Shown here piece by piece: positions 1-8,901 of a stretch of DNA of 64,000 nt. Position 1 is the stretch's first letter. Every line of letters begins with the position of its first letter. A model generated the notes under the pieces. The model saw nothing but the letters and a program-made list of their open reading frames with translations, ran no database searches and was not told the DNA's origin. The position numbers and the translations under genes are program-made. This DNA comes from Streptomyces sp. SUK 48 (lineage in GTDB: Bacteria > Actinomycetota > Actinomycetes > Streptomycetales > Streptomycetaceae), in the NCBI RefSeq assembly GCF_009650765.1, contig NZ_CP045740.1, positions 2,604,001 to 2,668,000 on the forward strand. Direction: 5' to 3'.

Positions 1-350
1 TGGCACTCGTCGCGCAGCCCGTCCATCATCTCGGTCGGCCAGCTGACCGGGAGTTCGGCCGGCACCACCAGACCCAGCAGCAGGGCGGTCGGTACGGCGC
101 CCATCGCGGCGATGTCCGCGAGGTTCTGCGCGGCCGCCTTGCGCCCCACGTCGTAGGCCGTGGACCAGTCGCGGCGGAAGTGCCGTCCCTCCAGCAGGAC
201 GTCGGTGCTCGCCACCACCCGCCGGTCCGGCGCGGCCACCACTGCGGCGTCGTCACCCGGGCCGATACGGACCGCCGGGGTGGTGGTGAGACGGGAGGTG
301 AGCTCCCTGATGAGCCCGAATTCCCCGAGCTCACCAACCGTGCCCTTCAT
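1..350 (-). CDS. thiL: Thiamine-monophosphate kinase ThiL, N-terminal part (cut by window edge)
   Basis: About 116 residues are visible, starting at an ATG (position 350) with MKGTVGELGEF; the rest lies left of the window. ThiL phosphorylates thiamine monophosphate to the diphosphate cofactor in the cytoplasm. The stretch RIGPGDDAAVV carries the Asp pair that binds Mg-ATP in this PurM/ThiL-like fold, followed by STDVLLEGRHF and KAAAQNLADIAAMGA, which are ThiL hallmarks. It diverges from the small Lrp-domain gene across a 254-base gap. Assignment is from motif recognition; the C-terminal half cannot be checked. Confidence 0.9.
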   Translation of the reverse strand, partial: MKGTVGELGEFGLIRELTSRLTTTPAVRIGPGDDAAVVAAPDRRVVASTDVLLEGRHFRRDWSTAYDVGRKAAAQNLADIAAMGAVPTALLLGLVVPAELPVSWPTEMMDGLRDEC

Positions 351-437
351 GTCCCTGACTCCCCTTCTCTGCCTTCGCCTGACCGTGCTGACTCGCGCCT
401 CATCAGTGTCCCCGATACCGTCGAGATGACCCCGACG

Positions 438-476
438 CGGTCGGGAACGACCGCCGATACGGTCCCGGACGACCGT
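438..476. promoter_or_regulatory. Two adjacent small palindromes between thiL and the Lrp-domain gene
   Basis: CGGTCG-ggaa-CGACCG (438-453) is followed by ACGGT-N8-ACCGT (459-476) in the divergent intergenic region 351-604. The two dyads share the half-site CGGTC/GACCG, as a dimeric regulator site would. No regulator is identified. In GC-rich DNA such short dyads can also arise by chance. Confidence 0.3.
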
Positions 477-604
477 CAACTTCCGTCGTGCCTGCACCCT
501 GGCGCGCAAGCCCGGTTCCCGCAGGTCTCCCCGCGGGGAGCGGCGACGCGATACCGTGGCGTTCCTTTTCCCCACATGATCCTCGTGGCCGCCCTGGAGG
601 TTCC

Positions 605-838
605 GTGGTACAGGCGTACATCCTGATCCAGACGGAGGTCGGCAAGGCGTCGACCGTCGCCGAGACCATCAGCAAGATCCCTGGAGTGATCCAGGCCGAG
701 GACGTCACGGGTCCGTACGACGTCATCGTGCGCGCCCAGTCCGAAACCGTCGACGAACTCGGTCGCATGGTGGTCGCCAAGGTCCAGCAAGTGGACGGCA
801 TCACCCGCACCCTGACCTGTCCGGTCGTGCATCTGTAG
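605..838 (+). CDS. Stand-alone Lrp/AsnC ligand-binding (RAM/ACT-like) domain protein
   Basis: 77 residues from GTG at 605, preceded by CTGGAGG at a 4-base spacing, which fixes this start over upstream ones. The protein (MVQAYILIQTEVGKASTVA...) matches the C-terminal effector-binding domain of Lrp/AsnC regulators, a beta-alpha-beta-beta-alpha-beta fold that binds small ligands, often amino acids, at oligomer interfaces. The N-terminal helix-turn-helix is absent, so it should not bind DNA alone. Such short proteins are recurrent in actinobacteria, so this is probably a genuine single-domain family rather than a truncation. The partner is unknown. Confidence 0.85.
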   Translation: MVQAYILIQTEVGKASTVAETISKIPGVIQAEDVTGPYDVIVRAQSETVDELGRMVVAKVQQVDGITRTLTCPVVHL

Positions 839-858
839 CCCCCGTCTACGCTTGGCCG

Positions 859-1389
859 GTGAACTTCTTCCGTCACCGGCCCCCCGCCCTGCTCGCCGCC
901 CTGTCCGCGCCGGTCCTGCTGCTCGCGGTCGCGGGCTGCGCCGCGGACGACAGCGCCACGGTCGCGGCTCCCCGGCCCGACGCGAAGACCGCCCCGCTGT
1001 GCCGGAGTCTGCACACGGTGCTGCCCGCCACGGTGGACGGGCAGCGGCGCGCCGACCCCGAACCCCGGTCCGTCTACACGGCGGGCTGGGGAAACCCGGC
1101 GATCATACTGCGCTGCGGGATCGTCCGGCCGCCGAAGATGATCGACCCCAAGGTGGCCGAGGGCCAGGACCCCGACGCGATCGCGGGCGGGGTCAACGGC
1201 GTGGACTGGCTGATGGAGAAGCAGGGCGACGGCACCTGGCGGTTCACGACCGCGAACCGCAGGGCGTACGTCCAGGTGACCCTGCCGAAGAAGCTGTCGG
1301 GCCCCGACGACAGCACCCAGGTGCTGGAGGATCTGGCCGCGGCCGTGAAGAAGGCCATCCCCGCGGGGATGGCCTCCATGCGCGGCTGA
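859..1389 (+). CDS. DUF3515 family lipoprotein
   Basis: 176 residues from a GTG start. The N-terminus has Arg/His residues, a hydrophobic stretch and the lipobox LAVAGC, so the mature protein should be lipid-anchored at Cys ~31 on the outer face of the membrane. The remainder (PLCRSLHTVLPATVDGQ, WGNPAIILRCG, VNGVDWLMEKQGDGTWRFTT) matches the actinobacterial DUF3515 family, whose function is unknown. It follows the Lrp-domain gene by 20 bases on the same strand and converges on ddlA with only 15 bases between stop codons. The family is nearly always found beside ddl and thiL in streptomycetes. Confidence 0.85.
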   Translation: MNFFRHRPPALLAALSAPVLLLAVAGCAADDSATVAAPRPDAKTAPLCRSLHTVLPATVDGQRRADPEPRSVYTAGWGNPAIILRCGIVRPPKMIDPKVAEGQDPDAIAGGVNGVDWLMEKQGDGTWRFTTANRRAYVQVTLPKKLSGPDDSTQVLEDLAAAVKKAIPAGMASMRG

Positions 1390-1404
1390 CCGCTCGCCCG
1401 CCGC

Positions 1405-2562
1405 TCAGCGCAGTCCGGTGGACCTGCGCAGCGCGGCCCGCACCAGCAGGTCGATCAGCTCGGGGTAGCCGACCCCGGTCGCCTGCCACATCTGCGGGTA
1501 CATCGAGATCGGCGTGAACCCGGGCAGCGTGTTGATCTCGTTGATCACGAACTCCCCGTCCTCGGTGAGGAAGAAGTCCGCGCGCACCAGCCCCTCGCAG
1601 GACGCCGCCTCGAACGCGTCCACCGCGAGCCGCCGGATCTCCGCGGTCTCCGCCTCGGTGAGCGGCGCCGGGACGATACCGGGCGTGGAGTCGATGTACT
1701 TGGCCTCGAAGTCGTAGTACGCGTGCGCGTCCGGCGGCGGGATCTCCGCCGGGACCGAGGCCCGCGGGCCGTCCTCGAACTCCAGGACGCCGCATTCGAT
1801 CTCGCGGCCGGTGATCGCCGCCTCGATCAGGATCTTCGGGTCGTGCGACTGGGCCTCGGCGATCGCCTCGTCCAGGCCGGAGAGGTCGTCGACCTTGGTG
1901 ATGCCGATGGACGAGCCGGCCCGGGCGGGCTTCACGAACAGCGGCCAGCCGTGCTCACCGGCGAAGTCCACGATCTTCCTGCGGGCGGCGGCCTCGTCCT
2001 GCTGCCACTCGCGGGGGCGGATCACCACGTACGGGCCGACCTTGAGCCCGAAGGAGGTGAAGACCCGCTTCATGTACTCCTTGTCCTGGCCGACGGCCGA
2101 GGCGAGCACGCCCGCGCCCACGTACGGCACCCCGGACAGCTCCAGCAGACCCTGGAGGGTGCCGTCCTCGCCGTAGGGGCCGTGCAGCACCGGGAAGACG
2201 ACGTCGACCTCGCCGAGCGCCTTGGGCACGGAGCCGGGCTCGCTGTAGACGACCTCGCGGTTGGCGGGGGCGACGGGGAGCACCACATCGCCCTCGTGCG
2301 ACTCCGCCAGGTCCTCGACGGCGGGCAGGGCGCGGTCGGTGATGGCCATCCGCTCCGGCTCGTCGGCCGTCAGCGCCCAGCGGCCGTCCCGCGTGATGCC
2401 GATCGGCAGGACGTCGTACTTCGTCCGGTCGATGGCCTTGAGGACGGCGCCGGCGGTGACCACGGAGATCCCGTGTTCGGAGCTGCGGCCACCGAACACG
2501 ACGGCCACGCGGGGCTTGCGCGACGGCTGCTCAGGGCTCTGGGGAAGGTTCTCGGTGCTCAT
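1405..2562 (-). CDS. ddlA: D-alanine--D-alanine ligase
   Basis: 385 residues from ATG at 2562 (MSTENLPQSPEQ). It joins two D-Ala molecules with ATP for peptidoglycan precursor synthesis in the cytoplasm. The N-terminal domain begins VAVVFGGRSSEHGISVVTAG, the Ddl signature. An ATP-grasp fold follows with FVKPARAGSSIGITKV (nucleotide and phosphate contacts) and DFFLTEDGEFVINEINTLPGFT (metal ligands and D-Ala site). Length is normal for the family. An upstream ATG at 2625 would add 21 non-conserved residues and is rejected. gpsA and plsC lie upstream on the same strand, 81 bases away, so co-transcription is possible. Confidence 0.95.
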   Translation of the reverse strand: MSTENLPQSPEQPSRKPRVAVVFGGRSSEHGISVVTAGAVLKAIDRTKYDVLPIGITRDGRWALTADEPERMAITDRALPAVEDLAESHEGDVVLPVAPANREVVYSEPGSVPKALGEVDVVFPVLHGPYGEDGTLQGLLELSGVPYVGAGVLASAVGQDKEYMKRVFTSFGLKVGPYVVIRPREWQQDEAAARRKIVDFAGEHGWPLFVKPARAGSSIGITKVDDLSGLDEAIAEAQSHDPKILIEAAITGREIECGVLEFEDGPRASVPAEIPPPDAHAYYDFEAKYIDSTPGIVPAPLTEAETAEIRRLAVDAFEAASCEGLVRADFFLTEDGEFVINEINTLPGFTPISMYPQMWQATGVGYPELIDLLVRAALRRSTGLR

Positions 2563-2643
2563 ATCGGGTTGAGAGTACCTGTTGGTAGAGCCCGGATACA
2601 GCGTCGACTCCGCCCCGGAACGCACAGAAACGGGCGGCTTCGC

Positions 2644-3654
2644 TCAGCGTCGTTCAGGCTTCGCGCTGCGCGACATCAGCTCCCTGAGCGCGACGACCGG
2701 CGGCTTGCCCTCGTGCACGATGCCGACGACCGTCTCGGCGATCGGCATGTCGACGCCGTGCCTGCGGGCCAGATCCAGCACCGACTCGCAGGACTTGACG
2801 CCCTCGGCGGTCTGGCGGGTGACCGCGATGGTCTCCTCCAGGGTCATGCCCTTGCCGAGGTTGGTGCCGAAGGTGTGATTGCGCGACAGCGGCGAGGAGC
2901 AGGTGGCGACCAGGTCACCGAGACCGGCGAGACCGGCGAAGGTCAGCGGGTCGGCGCCGAGCACGACCCCGAGCCGCGCGGTCTCCGCGAGGCCCCGGGT
3001 GATCAGCGAGCCCTTGGCGTTGTCGCCGAGCCCCATGCCGTCCGCGATGCCGACGGCGAGCCCGATGACGTTCTTCACCGCGCCGCCCAGCTCGCAGCCG
3101 ACCACGTCGGTCTCGGTGTACGGCCGGAAGTACGGCGTGTGGCAGGCCGCCTGGAGCCGCCGGGCCACGGCCTCGTCGGCGCAGGCCACCACGGCGGCGG
3201 CGGGCATCCGGGCGGCGACCTCGCGGGCCAGGTTGGGCCCGGTGACGACGGCGACGCGCTCCGGGCCGACCTTGGCGACGTCCTCGATGACCTCGCTCAT
3301 CCGCATCGCGGAGCCGAGTTCGACGCCCTTCATCAGGGAGACGAGCACGGTGTCCGGGGCGAGCAGCGGAAGCCACTCGGCGAGGTTCTGGCGCAGGGTC
3401 TGGGAGGGGATGGCGAGGACCGTGAACTCCGCGTCGCGCAGCGCCTCGGCGGCGTCCGCGGTGGCCCGCAGGTTCTCCGGGAGCTCCACACCGGCCAGGT
3501 AGTCGGGGTTGATCCGGGTGGAGTTGACCGTCTCGGCCAGCTCGGGCCGCCGGGCCCACAGGGTCACGTCGCAGCCGGCGTCGGCGAGCACCATGCCGAA
3601 GGCGGTGCCCCAGGAACCGGTGCCCATGACGGCCACCCGCACAGGCGTGCTCAC
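2644..3654 (-). CDS. gpsA: NAD(P)H-dependent glycerol-3-phosphate dehydrogenase
   Basis: 336 residues from GTG at 3654. It reduces dihydroxyacetone phosphate to sn-glycerol 3-phosphate, the backbone for phospholipids. The Rossmann motif VAVMGTGSWGTAFG opens the protein. The helical substrate domain carries GAVKNVIGLAVGIADG with the catalytic Lys, and GDNAKGSLITRG. The start GTGA overlaps the TGA of plsC by four bases, so the two are translationally coupled: glycerol-3-phosphate supply and acyl transfer are made together. Confidence 0.96.
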   Translation of the reverse strand: MSTPVRVAVMGTGSWGTAFGMVLADAGCDVTLWARRPELAETVNSTRINPDYLAGVELPENLRATADAAEALRDAEFTVLAIPSQTLRQNLAEWLPLLAPDTVLVSLMKGVELGSAMRMSEVIEDVAKVGPERVAVVTGPNLAREVAARMPAAAVVACADEAVARRLQAACHTPYFRPYTETDVVGCELGGAVKNVIGLAVGIADGMGLGDNAKGSLITRGLAETARLGVVLGADPLTFAGLAGLGDLVATCSSPLSRNHTFGTNLGKGMTLEETIAVTRQTAEGVKSCESVLDLARRHGVDMPIAETVVGIVHEGKPPVVALRELMSRSAKPERR

Positions 3655-4421
3655 TTGCTCTGCTCCTCTTCCTGCGCGACCTTGGCCTGCGCCTGCGTAC
3701 GGCGCCGCTGCTCGATCCGCTCGCGGCGCGGGTCGTAGGGCGTCTCGGGCGCCTTCTCGCCGCGGATGTCCTCCAGGAGGCGGGTGATCGCCGCCATGAT
3801 GACCTCGGTGGCCTCCTTCTGGAGGTCCGGGGTCAGCTCCTTGTCGTAGAAGCGCGACAGGTCCACGGGCGGGCCCGCCAGCACATGGTGGGTCTTGCGC
3901 GGGAAGATGTTCGGCTTCTTCGCATAGGCCGGCAGCAGTTCGTTGGCGCCCCACTGGGCGACCGGGATCACCGGGCACTTGGTCTGCAGGGCCACACGGG
4001 CGGCGCCGGTCTTCGCGGTCATCGGCCAGCCGTCGGGGTCGCGGGTCAGGGTGCCCTCGGGGTAGAAGGCGACGCACTCACCGCGCTCCACGGCGTCGAT
4101 CGCGGCGCGGAAGGCGCTCAGCGCGTCCGTGGACTCGCGGTAGACGGGAATCTGTCCGGTGCCGCGCATCGCGGCGCCCACGATTCCCTTCTTGAAAAGG
4201 CCGCTCTTCGCGAGGAATCGCGGAACCCGCCCGGTGTTGTACTGATAGTGCGCGTATGCGAAGGGGTCCACGTGGGAATTGTGGTTCACCACGGTGATAA
4301 ATCCGCCCTCGGCCGGAATGTGCTCCATTCCACGCCAGTCCCGCTTGATCAGAACCACCAGCGGCGGTTTGCAGATCACCGCGGCGAAGCGGTACCAGAA
4401 GCCGATTCTGCGGCGGGGCAC
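3651..4421 (-). CDS. plsC: 1-acylglycerol-3-phosphate O-acyltransferase (PlsC family)
   Basis: 256 residues from GTG at 4421, preceded by AGGAAGG at 7 bases. It should acylate lysophosphatidic acid, giving phosphatidic acid at the inner membrane face. The acyltransferase block I motif NHNSHVDPF (NHx4D) and the block III motif YPEGTLTRD are both present. A hydrophobic N-terminal stretch (FWYRFAAVICKPPLVVLI) can anchor it in the membrane. The C-terminus is a charged Lys/Arg/Gln tail typical of actinobacterial versions. It heads the plsC-gpsA pair. Exact acyl acceptor is inferred from family membership. Confidence 0.92.
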   Translation of the reverse strand: MPRRRIGFWYRFAAVICKPPLVVLIKRDWRGMEHIPAEGGFITVVNHNSHVDPFAYAHYQYNTGRVPRFLAKSGLFKKGIVGAAMRGTGQIPVYRESTDALSAFRAAIDAVERGECVAFYPEGTLTRDPDGWPMTAKTGAARVALQTKCPVIPVAQWGANELLPAYAKKPNIFPRKTHHVLAGPPVDLSRFYDKELTPDLQKEATEVIMAAITRLLEDIRGEKAPETPYDPRRERIEQRRRTQAQAKVAQEEEQSK

Positions 4422-4628
4422 AAGGACACCTTCCTCTAGGGGGATCCACGGGACTGACCCCGGCGGGGGCCGCACAAGTGTCGCCCCGGAGTGCCGGTCT
4501 GTCGAGAACACCGTACGCCCGCCCGTCGCCGGCCCCCGCCCTTCCAAGGCGCTTCGCGCGCCTGCCGAAAGCCCTGGGCCGACGGCCGCGGGTGACAATG
4601 ATCGCGACGAGAGAGGGGCGGTACGCCG

Positions 4629-5267
4629 GTGCAGTGGACGTTGGTCATCCCCCTGAAGCCCCTGTCCCGGGCCAAGAGCAGGCTCGCGGACACCGCGGCG
4701 GACGGGGTGCGCCCGGGGTTGGTCCTCGCGTTCGCCCAGGACACGGTGGCCGCGGGCCTCGCGTGTCCGGGGGTCGCGGATGTGGTGGTCGTCACGGACG
4801 ACGGGCGCGCCGGGCGCGAGCTGTCCGCGCTGGGCGCGCGGATCGTCCCCGACACCCCGGCGCGGGGCCTGAACGCGGCGCTGGCGCACGGGGCGGAGGC
4901 GGTGCGGCTGGTGCGCCCGGGGGCCGCCGTGGCCGCGCTGAACGCCGATCTGCCGGCGTTGCGGGCGGCGGAACTGGCACGGGTGCTGGGCGCGGCCGCG
5001 GAATTCCCCAGGGCGTTTCTCGCGGATGCGGCGGGGGTCGGTACGACCCTGCTCGCGGCGGGCGCGCACCGGGAATTGGACCCGCGGTTCGGCCCGGGGT
5101 CGCGGGCCCGGCACCGGGGATCGGGGGCGCGGGAGCTTGTGCTGCGGGGCGTGGATTCGGTGCGGCAGGACGTGGATACGGGGGACGACCTGCGGGCGGC
5201 GCTGGCGCTGGGGACCGGGCCGTACACGACCGCCGCGTGCGTCGGCCTGCTGGCACCCGGGGCCTGA
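4629..5267 (+). CDS. cofC: Phosphoenolpyruvate/2-phospholactate guanylyltransferase (CofC/FbiD), coenzyme F420 synthesis
   Basis: 212 residues from GTG at 4629. The CofC/FbiD family transfers GMP from GTP onto 2-phospholactate (archaea) or phosphoenolpyruvate (actinobacteria, FbiD), the first step of F420 side-chain assembly. Seen: the N-terminal nucleotide motif WTLVIPLKPLSRAKSRL, VVVVTDD, and AALNADLPALRAAELARVL, the NADLP metal/nucleotide site of this nucleotidyltransferase fold. It stands alone, diverging from plsC; the other F420 genes are outside the window. Preferred substrate (PEP) is inferred from work on mycobacterial FbiD. Confidence 0.9.
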   Translation: MQWTLVIPLKPLSRAKSRLADTAADGVRPGLVLAFAQDTVAAGLACPGVADVVVVTDDGRAGRELSALGARIVPDTPARGLNAALAHGAEAVRLVRPGAAVAALNADLPALRAAELARVLGAAAEFPRAFLADAAGVGTTLLAAGAHRELDPRFGPGSRARHRGSGARELVLRGVDSVRQDVDTGDDLRAALALGTGPYTTAACVGLLAPGA

Positions 5268-5313
5268 CCGCATCCCCGTACCTGGCCACCGACCAGGCAT
5301 TACCCTGAATCCC

Positions 5314-5517
5314 ATGCAGGCCACCGCGTACACGTACGACAGCGAGACCCGGAGCGGGCAGGTGCTGCTCGACGACGGGACCCCCGTGCCCTTCGACGCC
5401 GCCGCGTTCGACCGGGGCGGTCTGCGGCTGTTGCGGCCCGGACAGCGGGTGCGGATCGAGACGGAGGGGGCCGAGGGGTCCCCGCGAATCACCCTCGTCA
5501 CGCTCCAGACCCTGTAA
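5314..5517 (+). CDS. Small conserved protein, probable cold-shock/OB-like fold
   Basis: 67 residues from ATG at 5314 (MQATAYTYDSETRSGQVLLDDG). The alternation of short strands, with GQVLLDDGTPVPFD then GLRLLRPGQRVRIE, recalls the cold-shock/OB layout, but the RNP motifs of true cold-shock proteins are missing. It follows cofC by 46 bases on the same strand and ends just before a terminator. Function unknown; a nucleic-acid role is only suggested by the fold guess. Confidence 0.7.
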   Translation: MQATAYTYDSETRSGQVLLDDGTPVPFDAAAFDRGGLRLLRPGQRVRIETEGAEGSPRITLVTLQTL

Positions 5518-5536
5518 CTCCCCTCGCACACGCCGC

Positions 5537-5564
5537 GGGCCGGACTCCGGCGGGAGTCCGGCCC
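5537..5564. terminator. Bidirectional hairpin between the OB-like gene and hupS
   Basis: GGGCCGGACTCC (5537-5548) pairs perfectly with GGAGTCCGGCCC (5553-5564) across a 4-base loop. It lies between two convergent genes, 19 bases after one stop and 26 bases from the other. No U-tract follows, which is common for streptomycete terminators. Confidence 0.75.
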
Positions 5565-5590
5565 GGCGCGTGAGTGCCCTGGTCGACGAC

Positions 5591-6235
5591 CTACGCCTTG
5601 CGCGCGGTGGCCTTCTTCGCGGTGGTCTTGCGGGCCGTGGACTTCTTGGCCGGCGCCTTCTTCGCGGTGACCTTCTTGGCCGGGGCCTTCTTCGCGGTGG
5701 CCTTCTTGGCCGTGGTCTTCTTCGCCGTCGCGGTCTTGGCCGTCGCCGTGGTCTTCTTGGCGGTCGCCTTCTTCGTGGTGGCCTTCTTCGCCGCCGCGGT
5801 CGTGGTCTTCTTCGCCGTCGTCTTCTTGGCGGTGGTCTTCTTCGCGGCCGCCTTGGCCGTCTTCTTCGCGGCGGCCTTCTTCACCGTCGCCGCGGCGCCC
5901 CCGGTCAGGCTGCCCTTGGGCGCCTTCTTCACCGAGACCTCGCCACCGCGCGGGAGCTTCTTCGAGCCGCTCACCAGGTCCTTGAAGCCCTGACCGGCGC
6001 GGAAACGCGGCACGGAGGTCTTCTTGACCCGAACCCGCTCGCCCGTCTGGGGGTTACGGGCGTACCGGGCGGGGCGGTCCACCTTCTCGAAGGAACCGAA
6101 ACCGGTGACCGAGACCCGCTCGCCCGCGACGACCGCGCGGACGATGGCGTCCAGAACATGATCGACGGCTTCCGCCGCCTGCTGGCGGCCGCCAACCTTC
6201 TCGGCAATCGCTTCTACGAGCTGCGCCTTGTTCAC
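5591..6235 (-). CDS. hupS: HU-family nucleoid protein with long lysine-rich C-terminal tail (HupS)
   Basis: 214 residues. Residues 1-90 are a canonical HU fold: [38 protein letters not shown] with the DNA-intercalating Arg-Asn-Pro arm, and [14 protein letters not shown]. From residue ~105 the chain becomes about 100 residues of [13 protein letters not shown] repeats resembling histone H1 tails. This two-part architecture is that of HupS, the sporulation-associated HU of streptomycetes, which compacts spore chromosomes. The upstream region 6236-6371 is unusually AT-rich, with ATATATACCG near 6300, consistent with its own promoter. The tail DNA is low-complexity and prone to length variation. 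Confidence 0.95.
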   Translation of the reverse strand: MNKAQLVEAIAEKVGGRQQAAEAVDHVLDAIVRAVVAGERVSVTGFGSFEKVDRPARYARNPQTGERVRVKKTSVPRFRAGQGFKDLVSGSKKLPRGGEVSVKKAPKGSLTGGAAATVKKAAAKKTAKAAAKKTTAKKTTAKKTTTAAAKKATTKKATAKKTTATAKTATAKKTTAKKATAKKAPAKKVTAKKAPAKKSTARKTTAKKATARKA

Positions 6236-6371
6236 GTCTTCCCCTTCGGAGACATCGCCAGAACGAATGTGTTCAAGCTTTTTCGCACGTTAGGCAGATA
6301 TATACCGCAAATCAAACACGAAACGGGCTTATCACCCTTGTGCCGCAACGGACTCGGCGTTCTCGGGCTGT

Positions 6372-6602
6372 TCAGCGGTCCTCGTCGGGGATCCGACCCT
6401 CGTCGAGGTCCGCGGTGAACCGCTCAAGCCGCCTTGCCGCACCGGCGAGATCGTGCTTGGCCGCGGCCGTAATGACCAGCAGCTTCCGGGTCAGCGCCAT
6501 CCGTACGCCCTCCGGGACTTGCAGTGCGCGCACTCTTGCGTGCGCTTCCTTGAGTTGGTTCGCGACCGCCGTATAGAGCTGGAGTTGGCCGTCGTGTTCC
6601 AT
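6372..6602 (-). CDS. Conserved hypothetical protein (76 aa)
   Basis: 76 residues from ATG at 6602: MEHDGQLQLYTAVANQLKEA. It is entirely alpha-helical in character, with many Ala, Arg and Leu (VANQLKEAHARVRALQV, AAKHDLAGAARRLERFTADL), suggesting a small helical bundle. No catalytic motif or membrane segment is visible. It sits between leuD and hupS, 136 bases upstream of hupS, on the same strand as both. A longer form starting at 6728 is rejected because the extra part has no conserved look and would overlap the leuD-side spacer. Confidence 0.75.
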   Translation of the reverse strand: MEHDGQLQLYTAVANQLKEAHARVRALQVPEGVRMALTRKLLVITAAAKHDLAGAARRLERFTADLDEGRIPDEDR

Positions 6603-6785
6603 GCACAGATTGTGCCATCTGGGGCGAGTTGTCGCCTGCCCAGGGGGCAACTCCCGCCACAAATGGCCTTCCAGGCCCTTGCGGACGGCGCGATCCTCTG
6701 CCCCATCTACCCTCCCAACCCCCTTCATAACACGCCAAGTTGAGAAGATCCCCAGCGCCAGGGGGTCCGTACGGGTCCGGACATG

Positions 6786-6820
6786 CCTGTACCCCCGATC
6801 GGGGCGATCGGGGGTACAGG
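6786..6820. terminator. Strong hairpin downstream of leuD
   Basis: CCTGTACCCCCGATC (6786-6800) pairs perfectly with GATCGGGGGTACAGG (6806-6820) over a GGGGC loop. It is 58 bases past the leuD stop and separates leuCD from the 76-residue gene. The rest of the 275-base gap 6603-6877 shows no gene. Confidence 0.8.
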
Positions 6821-6877
6821 GGGGTTTGTTGGGTGGCCGAAAGCCGACCCCTACGGGATGCGGGGCAGGCTACCGGG

Positions 6878-7471
6878 TCAGCCCTGGAGGGTCTGCGGCT
6901 TGTGGGAGGGCCGCCGCTGCTCGTACGCGGCGATGTCGTCCTCGTTCCGGAGGGTGATGGAGATGTCGTCCAGGCCGTTCAGCAGCCGCCAGCGGGAGTT
7001 CTCGTCCAGCTCGAAGGAGGCGGTGACGCCCTCGGCGCGCACCTCGCGCGCCTGAAGGTCCACCGTGATCTCGGCACTCGGGTCGGCCTCGGTCAGCTCC
7101 CACAGCGCGTCCACGATCTTCTGCTCCAGAACCACGGTGAGCAGGCCGTTTTTCAGCGAGTTACCACGGAAGATGTCCGCGAAACGGGAGGAGATCACGG
7201 TCTTGAAGCCGTAGTTCTGGAGCGCCCAGACGGCGTGCTCACGGGAGGAGCCGGTGCCGAAGTCGGGGCCCGCGACCAGCACGGTGGCACCCTCCCGCTC
7301 CGGGCGGTTGAGGATGAAGGCGGGGTCCTTGCGCCATGCCTCGAAGAGCCCGTCCTCGAACCCGTCCCGGGTCACCTTCTTGAGCCAGTGGGCGGGGATG
7401 ATCTGGTCGGTGTCGACATTGCTGCGGCGCAGCGGGACGGCCCGGCCGGTGTGGGTGGTGAAGGCTTCCAT
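6878..7471 (-). CDS. leuD: 3-isopropylmalate dehydratase small subunit
   Basis: 197 residues from ATG at 7471. With LeuC it isomerises 2-isopropylmalate to 3-isopropylmalate in leucine synthesis. The aconitase swivel-domain motifs are present: [15 protein letters not shown] near the start, [17 protein letters not shown] (substrate-binding loop) and [17 protein letters not shown]. The gene begins 5 bases after the leuC stop, so the two form one operon. Length is normal. Confidence 0.97.
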   Translation of the reverse strand: MEAFTTHTGRAVPLRRSNVDTDQIIPAHWLKKVTRDGFEDGLFEAWRKDPAFILNRPEREGATVLVAGPDFGTGSSREHAVWALQNYGFKTVISSRFADIFRGNSLKNGLLTVVLEQKIVDALWELTEADPSAEITVDLQAREVRAEGVTASFELDENSRWRLLNGLDDISITLRNEDDIAAYEQRRPSHKPQTLQG

Positions 7472-7476
7472 CGTTC

Positions 7477-8901
7477 TCAGACTCCAGCGGGCGTACGGTC
7501 GTCGGTCAGGTCGGCCGGGGAGGCCAGATGGCCCAGGACGGCGGTGGCCGCCGCGACCTGCGGCGACACCAGGTGGGTACGACCGCCCTTGCCCTGCCGG
7601 CCCTCGAAGTTGCGGTTGGAGGTGGAGGCGGAGCGCTCGCCCGGGGCCAGCTGGTCCGGGTTCATGCCCAGGCACATCGAGCAGCCCGCGTACCGCCACT
7701 CGGCGCCGGCCTCCTTGAAGACCACGTCCAGACCCTCGGCGGCCGCCTGGAGGCCGACCCGCGCGGAGCCCGGCACGACCAGCATCCGTACGCCGTCGGC
7801 GACTTTGCGGTCCTTCAGGATCTCGGCGACAGTGCGCAGGTCCTCGATCCGCCCGTTGGTGCACGAACCTACGAAGACGGTGTCCACCTCGATCGAGCGC
7901 AGCGGCGCTCCGGCCTCCAACCCCATGTATTCCAGGGCCTTTTCGGCGGCCAGGCGCTCCGATGCGTCTTCGTACGAAGCGGGATCGGGGACCTGGGCCG
8001 AAAGCGGCGCACCCTGGCCGGGGTTGGTGCCCCAGGTGACGAACGGGGACAGCGCGGCGGCGTCGATGACGACCTCGGCGTCGAATTCCGCGTCGTCGTC
8101 CGTGCGCAGCGTCCTCCAGTGCGCGACGGCCGCGTCCCACTCGGCGCCCTCGGGGGCGTGCGCGCGGCCCTTGAGGTAGTCGAAGGTGATCTCGTCGGGG
8201 GCGATCATGCCCGCGCGGGCGCCGGCCTCGATCGACATGTTGCAGATGGTCATCCGGGCCTCCATCGAGAGCTTCTCGATGGCGGAGCCGCGGTACTCCA
8301 GGACGTAGCCCTGGCCGCCGCCGGTGCCGATCCGCGCGATGATCGCCAGGATCAGGTCCTTGGCGCTGACGCCCTCGGGCAGTTCGCCGTCGACGGTGAT
8401 CGCCATGGTCCTGGGGCGGGTCATCGGCAGCGTCTGGGTGGCCAGGACATGCTCGACCTGGGAGGTGCCGATGCCGAACGCCAGCGCGCCGAACGCGCCG
8501 TGCGTGGAGGTGTGGGAGTCGCCGCAGACCACGGTCGTACCGGGCTGGGTCAGGCCCAGCTGGGGGCCGACCACGTGCACGACGCCCTGCTCCACGTCGC
8601 CCAGCGGGTGCAGCCGCACCCCGAACGCGGCGCAGTTCTTGCGCAGCGTCTCCAGCTGGGCGCGCGAGACCGGGTCGGCGATCGGCTTGTCGATGTCGAG
8701 GGTCGGGGTGTTGTGGTCCTCGGTCGCGATGGTGAGGTCGAGGCGGCGCACCTGGCGGCCGTTCTGGCGCAGCCCGTCGAACGCCTGCGGGCTGGTCACC
8801 TCGTGCAGCAGGTGCAGGTCGATGTAGAGGAGGTCGGGCTCGCCCTGGGCGCGCCGGACGACGTGGTCGTCCCAGACCTTTTCCGCGAGTGTCCTACCCA
8901 T
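7477..8901 (-). CDS. leuC: 3-isopropylmalate dehydratase large subunit
   Basis: 474 residues from ATG at 8901 ([15 protein letters not shown]). It is the 4Fe-4S-carrying large subunit of isopropylmalate isomerase. Seen: [22 protein letters not shown] (aconitase signature), [13 protein letters not shown] and [15 protein letters not shown], which supply the three cluster Cys residues. A mature protein of ~470 residues is standard. Its promoter lies in the 188-base divergent region shared with ndgR, placing it under likely NdgR control. Confidence 0.97.
   Translation of the reverse strand: MGRTLAEKVWDDHVVRRAQGEPDLLYIDLHLLHEVTSPQAFDGLRQNGRQVRRLDLTIATEDHNTPTLDIDKPIADPVSRAQLETLRKNCAAFGVRLHPLGDVEQGVVHVVGPQLGLTQPGTTVVCGDSHTSTHGAFGALAFGIGTSQVEHVLATQTLPMTRPRTMAITVDGELPEGVSAKDLILAIIARIGTGGGQGYVLEYRGSAIEKLSMEARMTICNMSIEAGARAGMIAPDEITFDYLKGRAHAPEGAEWDAAVAHWRTLRTDDDAEFDAEVVIDAAALSPFVTWGTNPGQGAPLSAQVPDPASYEDASERLAAEKALEYMGLEAGAPLRSIEVDTVFVGSCTNGRIEDLRTVAEILKDRKVADGVRMLVVPGSARVGLQAAAEGLDVVFKEAGAEWRYAGCSMCLGMNPDQLAPGERSASTSNRNFEGRQGKGGRTHLVSPQVAAATAVLGHLASPADLTDDRTPAGV

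Noticed and set aside
180..626. Plus-strand frame overlapping the thiL promoter and the Lrp start
   Set aside because: Runs against thiL coding sequence, shows no family resemblance and overlaps the well-supported GTG start at 605.
5640..5930. Lysine-codon repeats of hupS as a separate repeat element or assembly artefact
   Set aside because: The AAKKT-type tail is the known architecture of HupS-like proteins, and the frame is unbroken.
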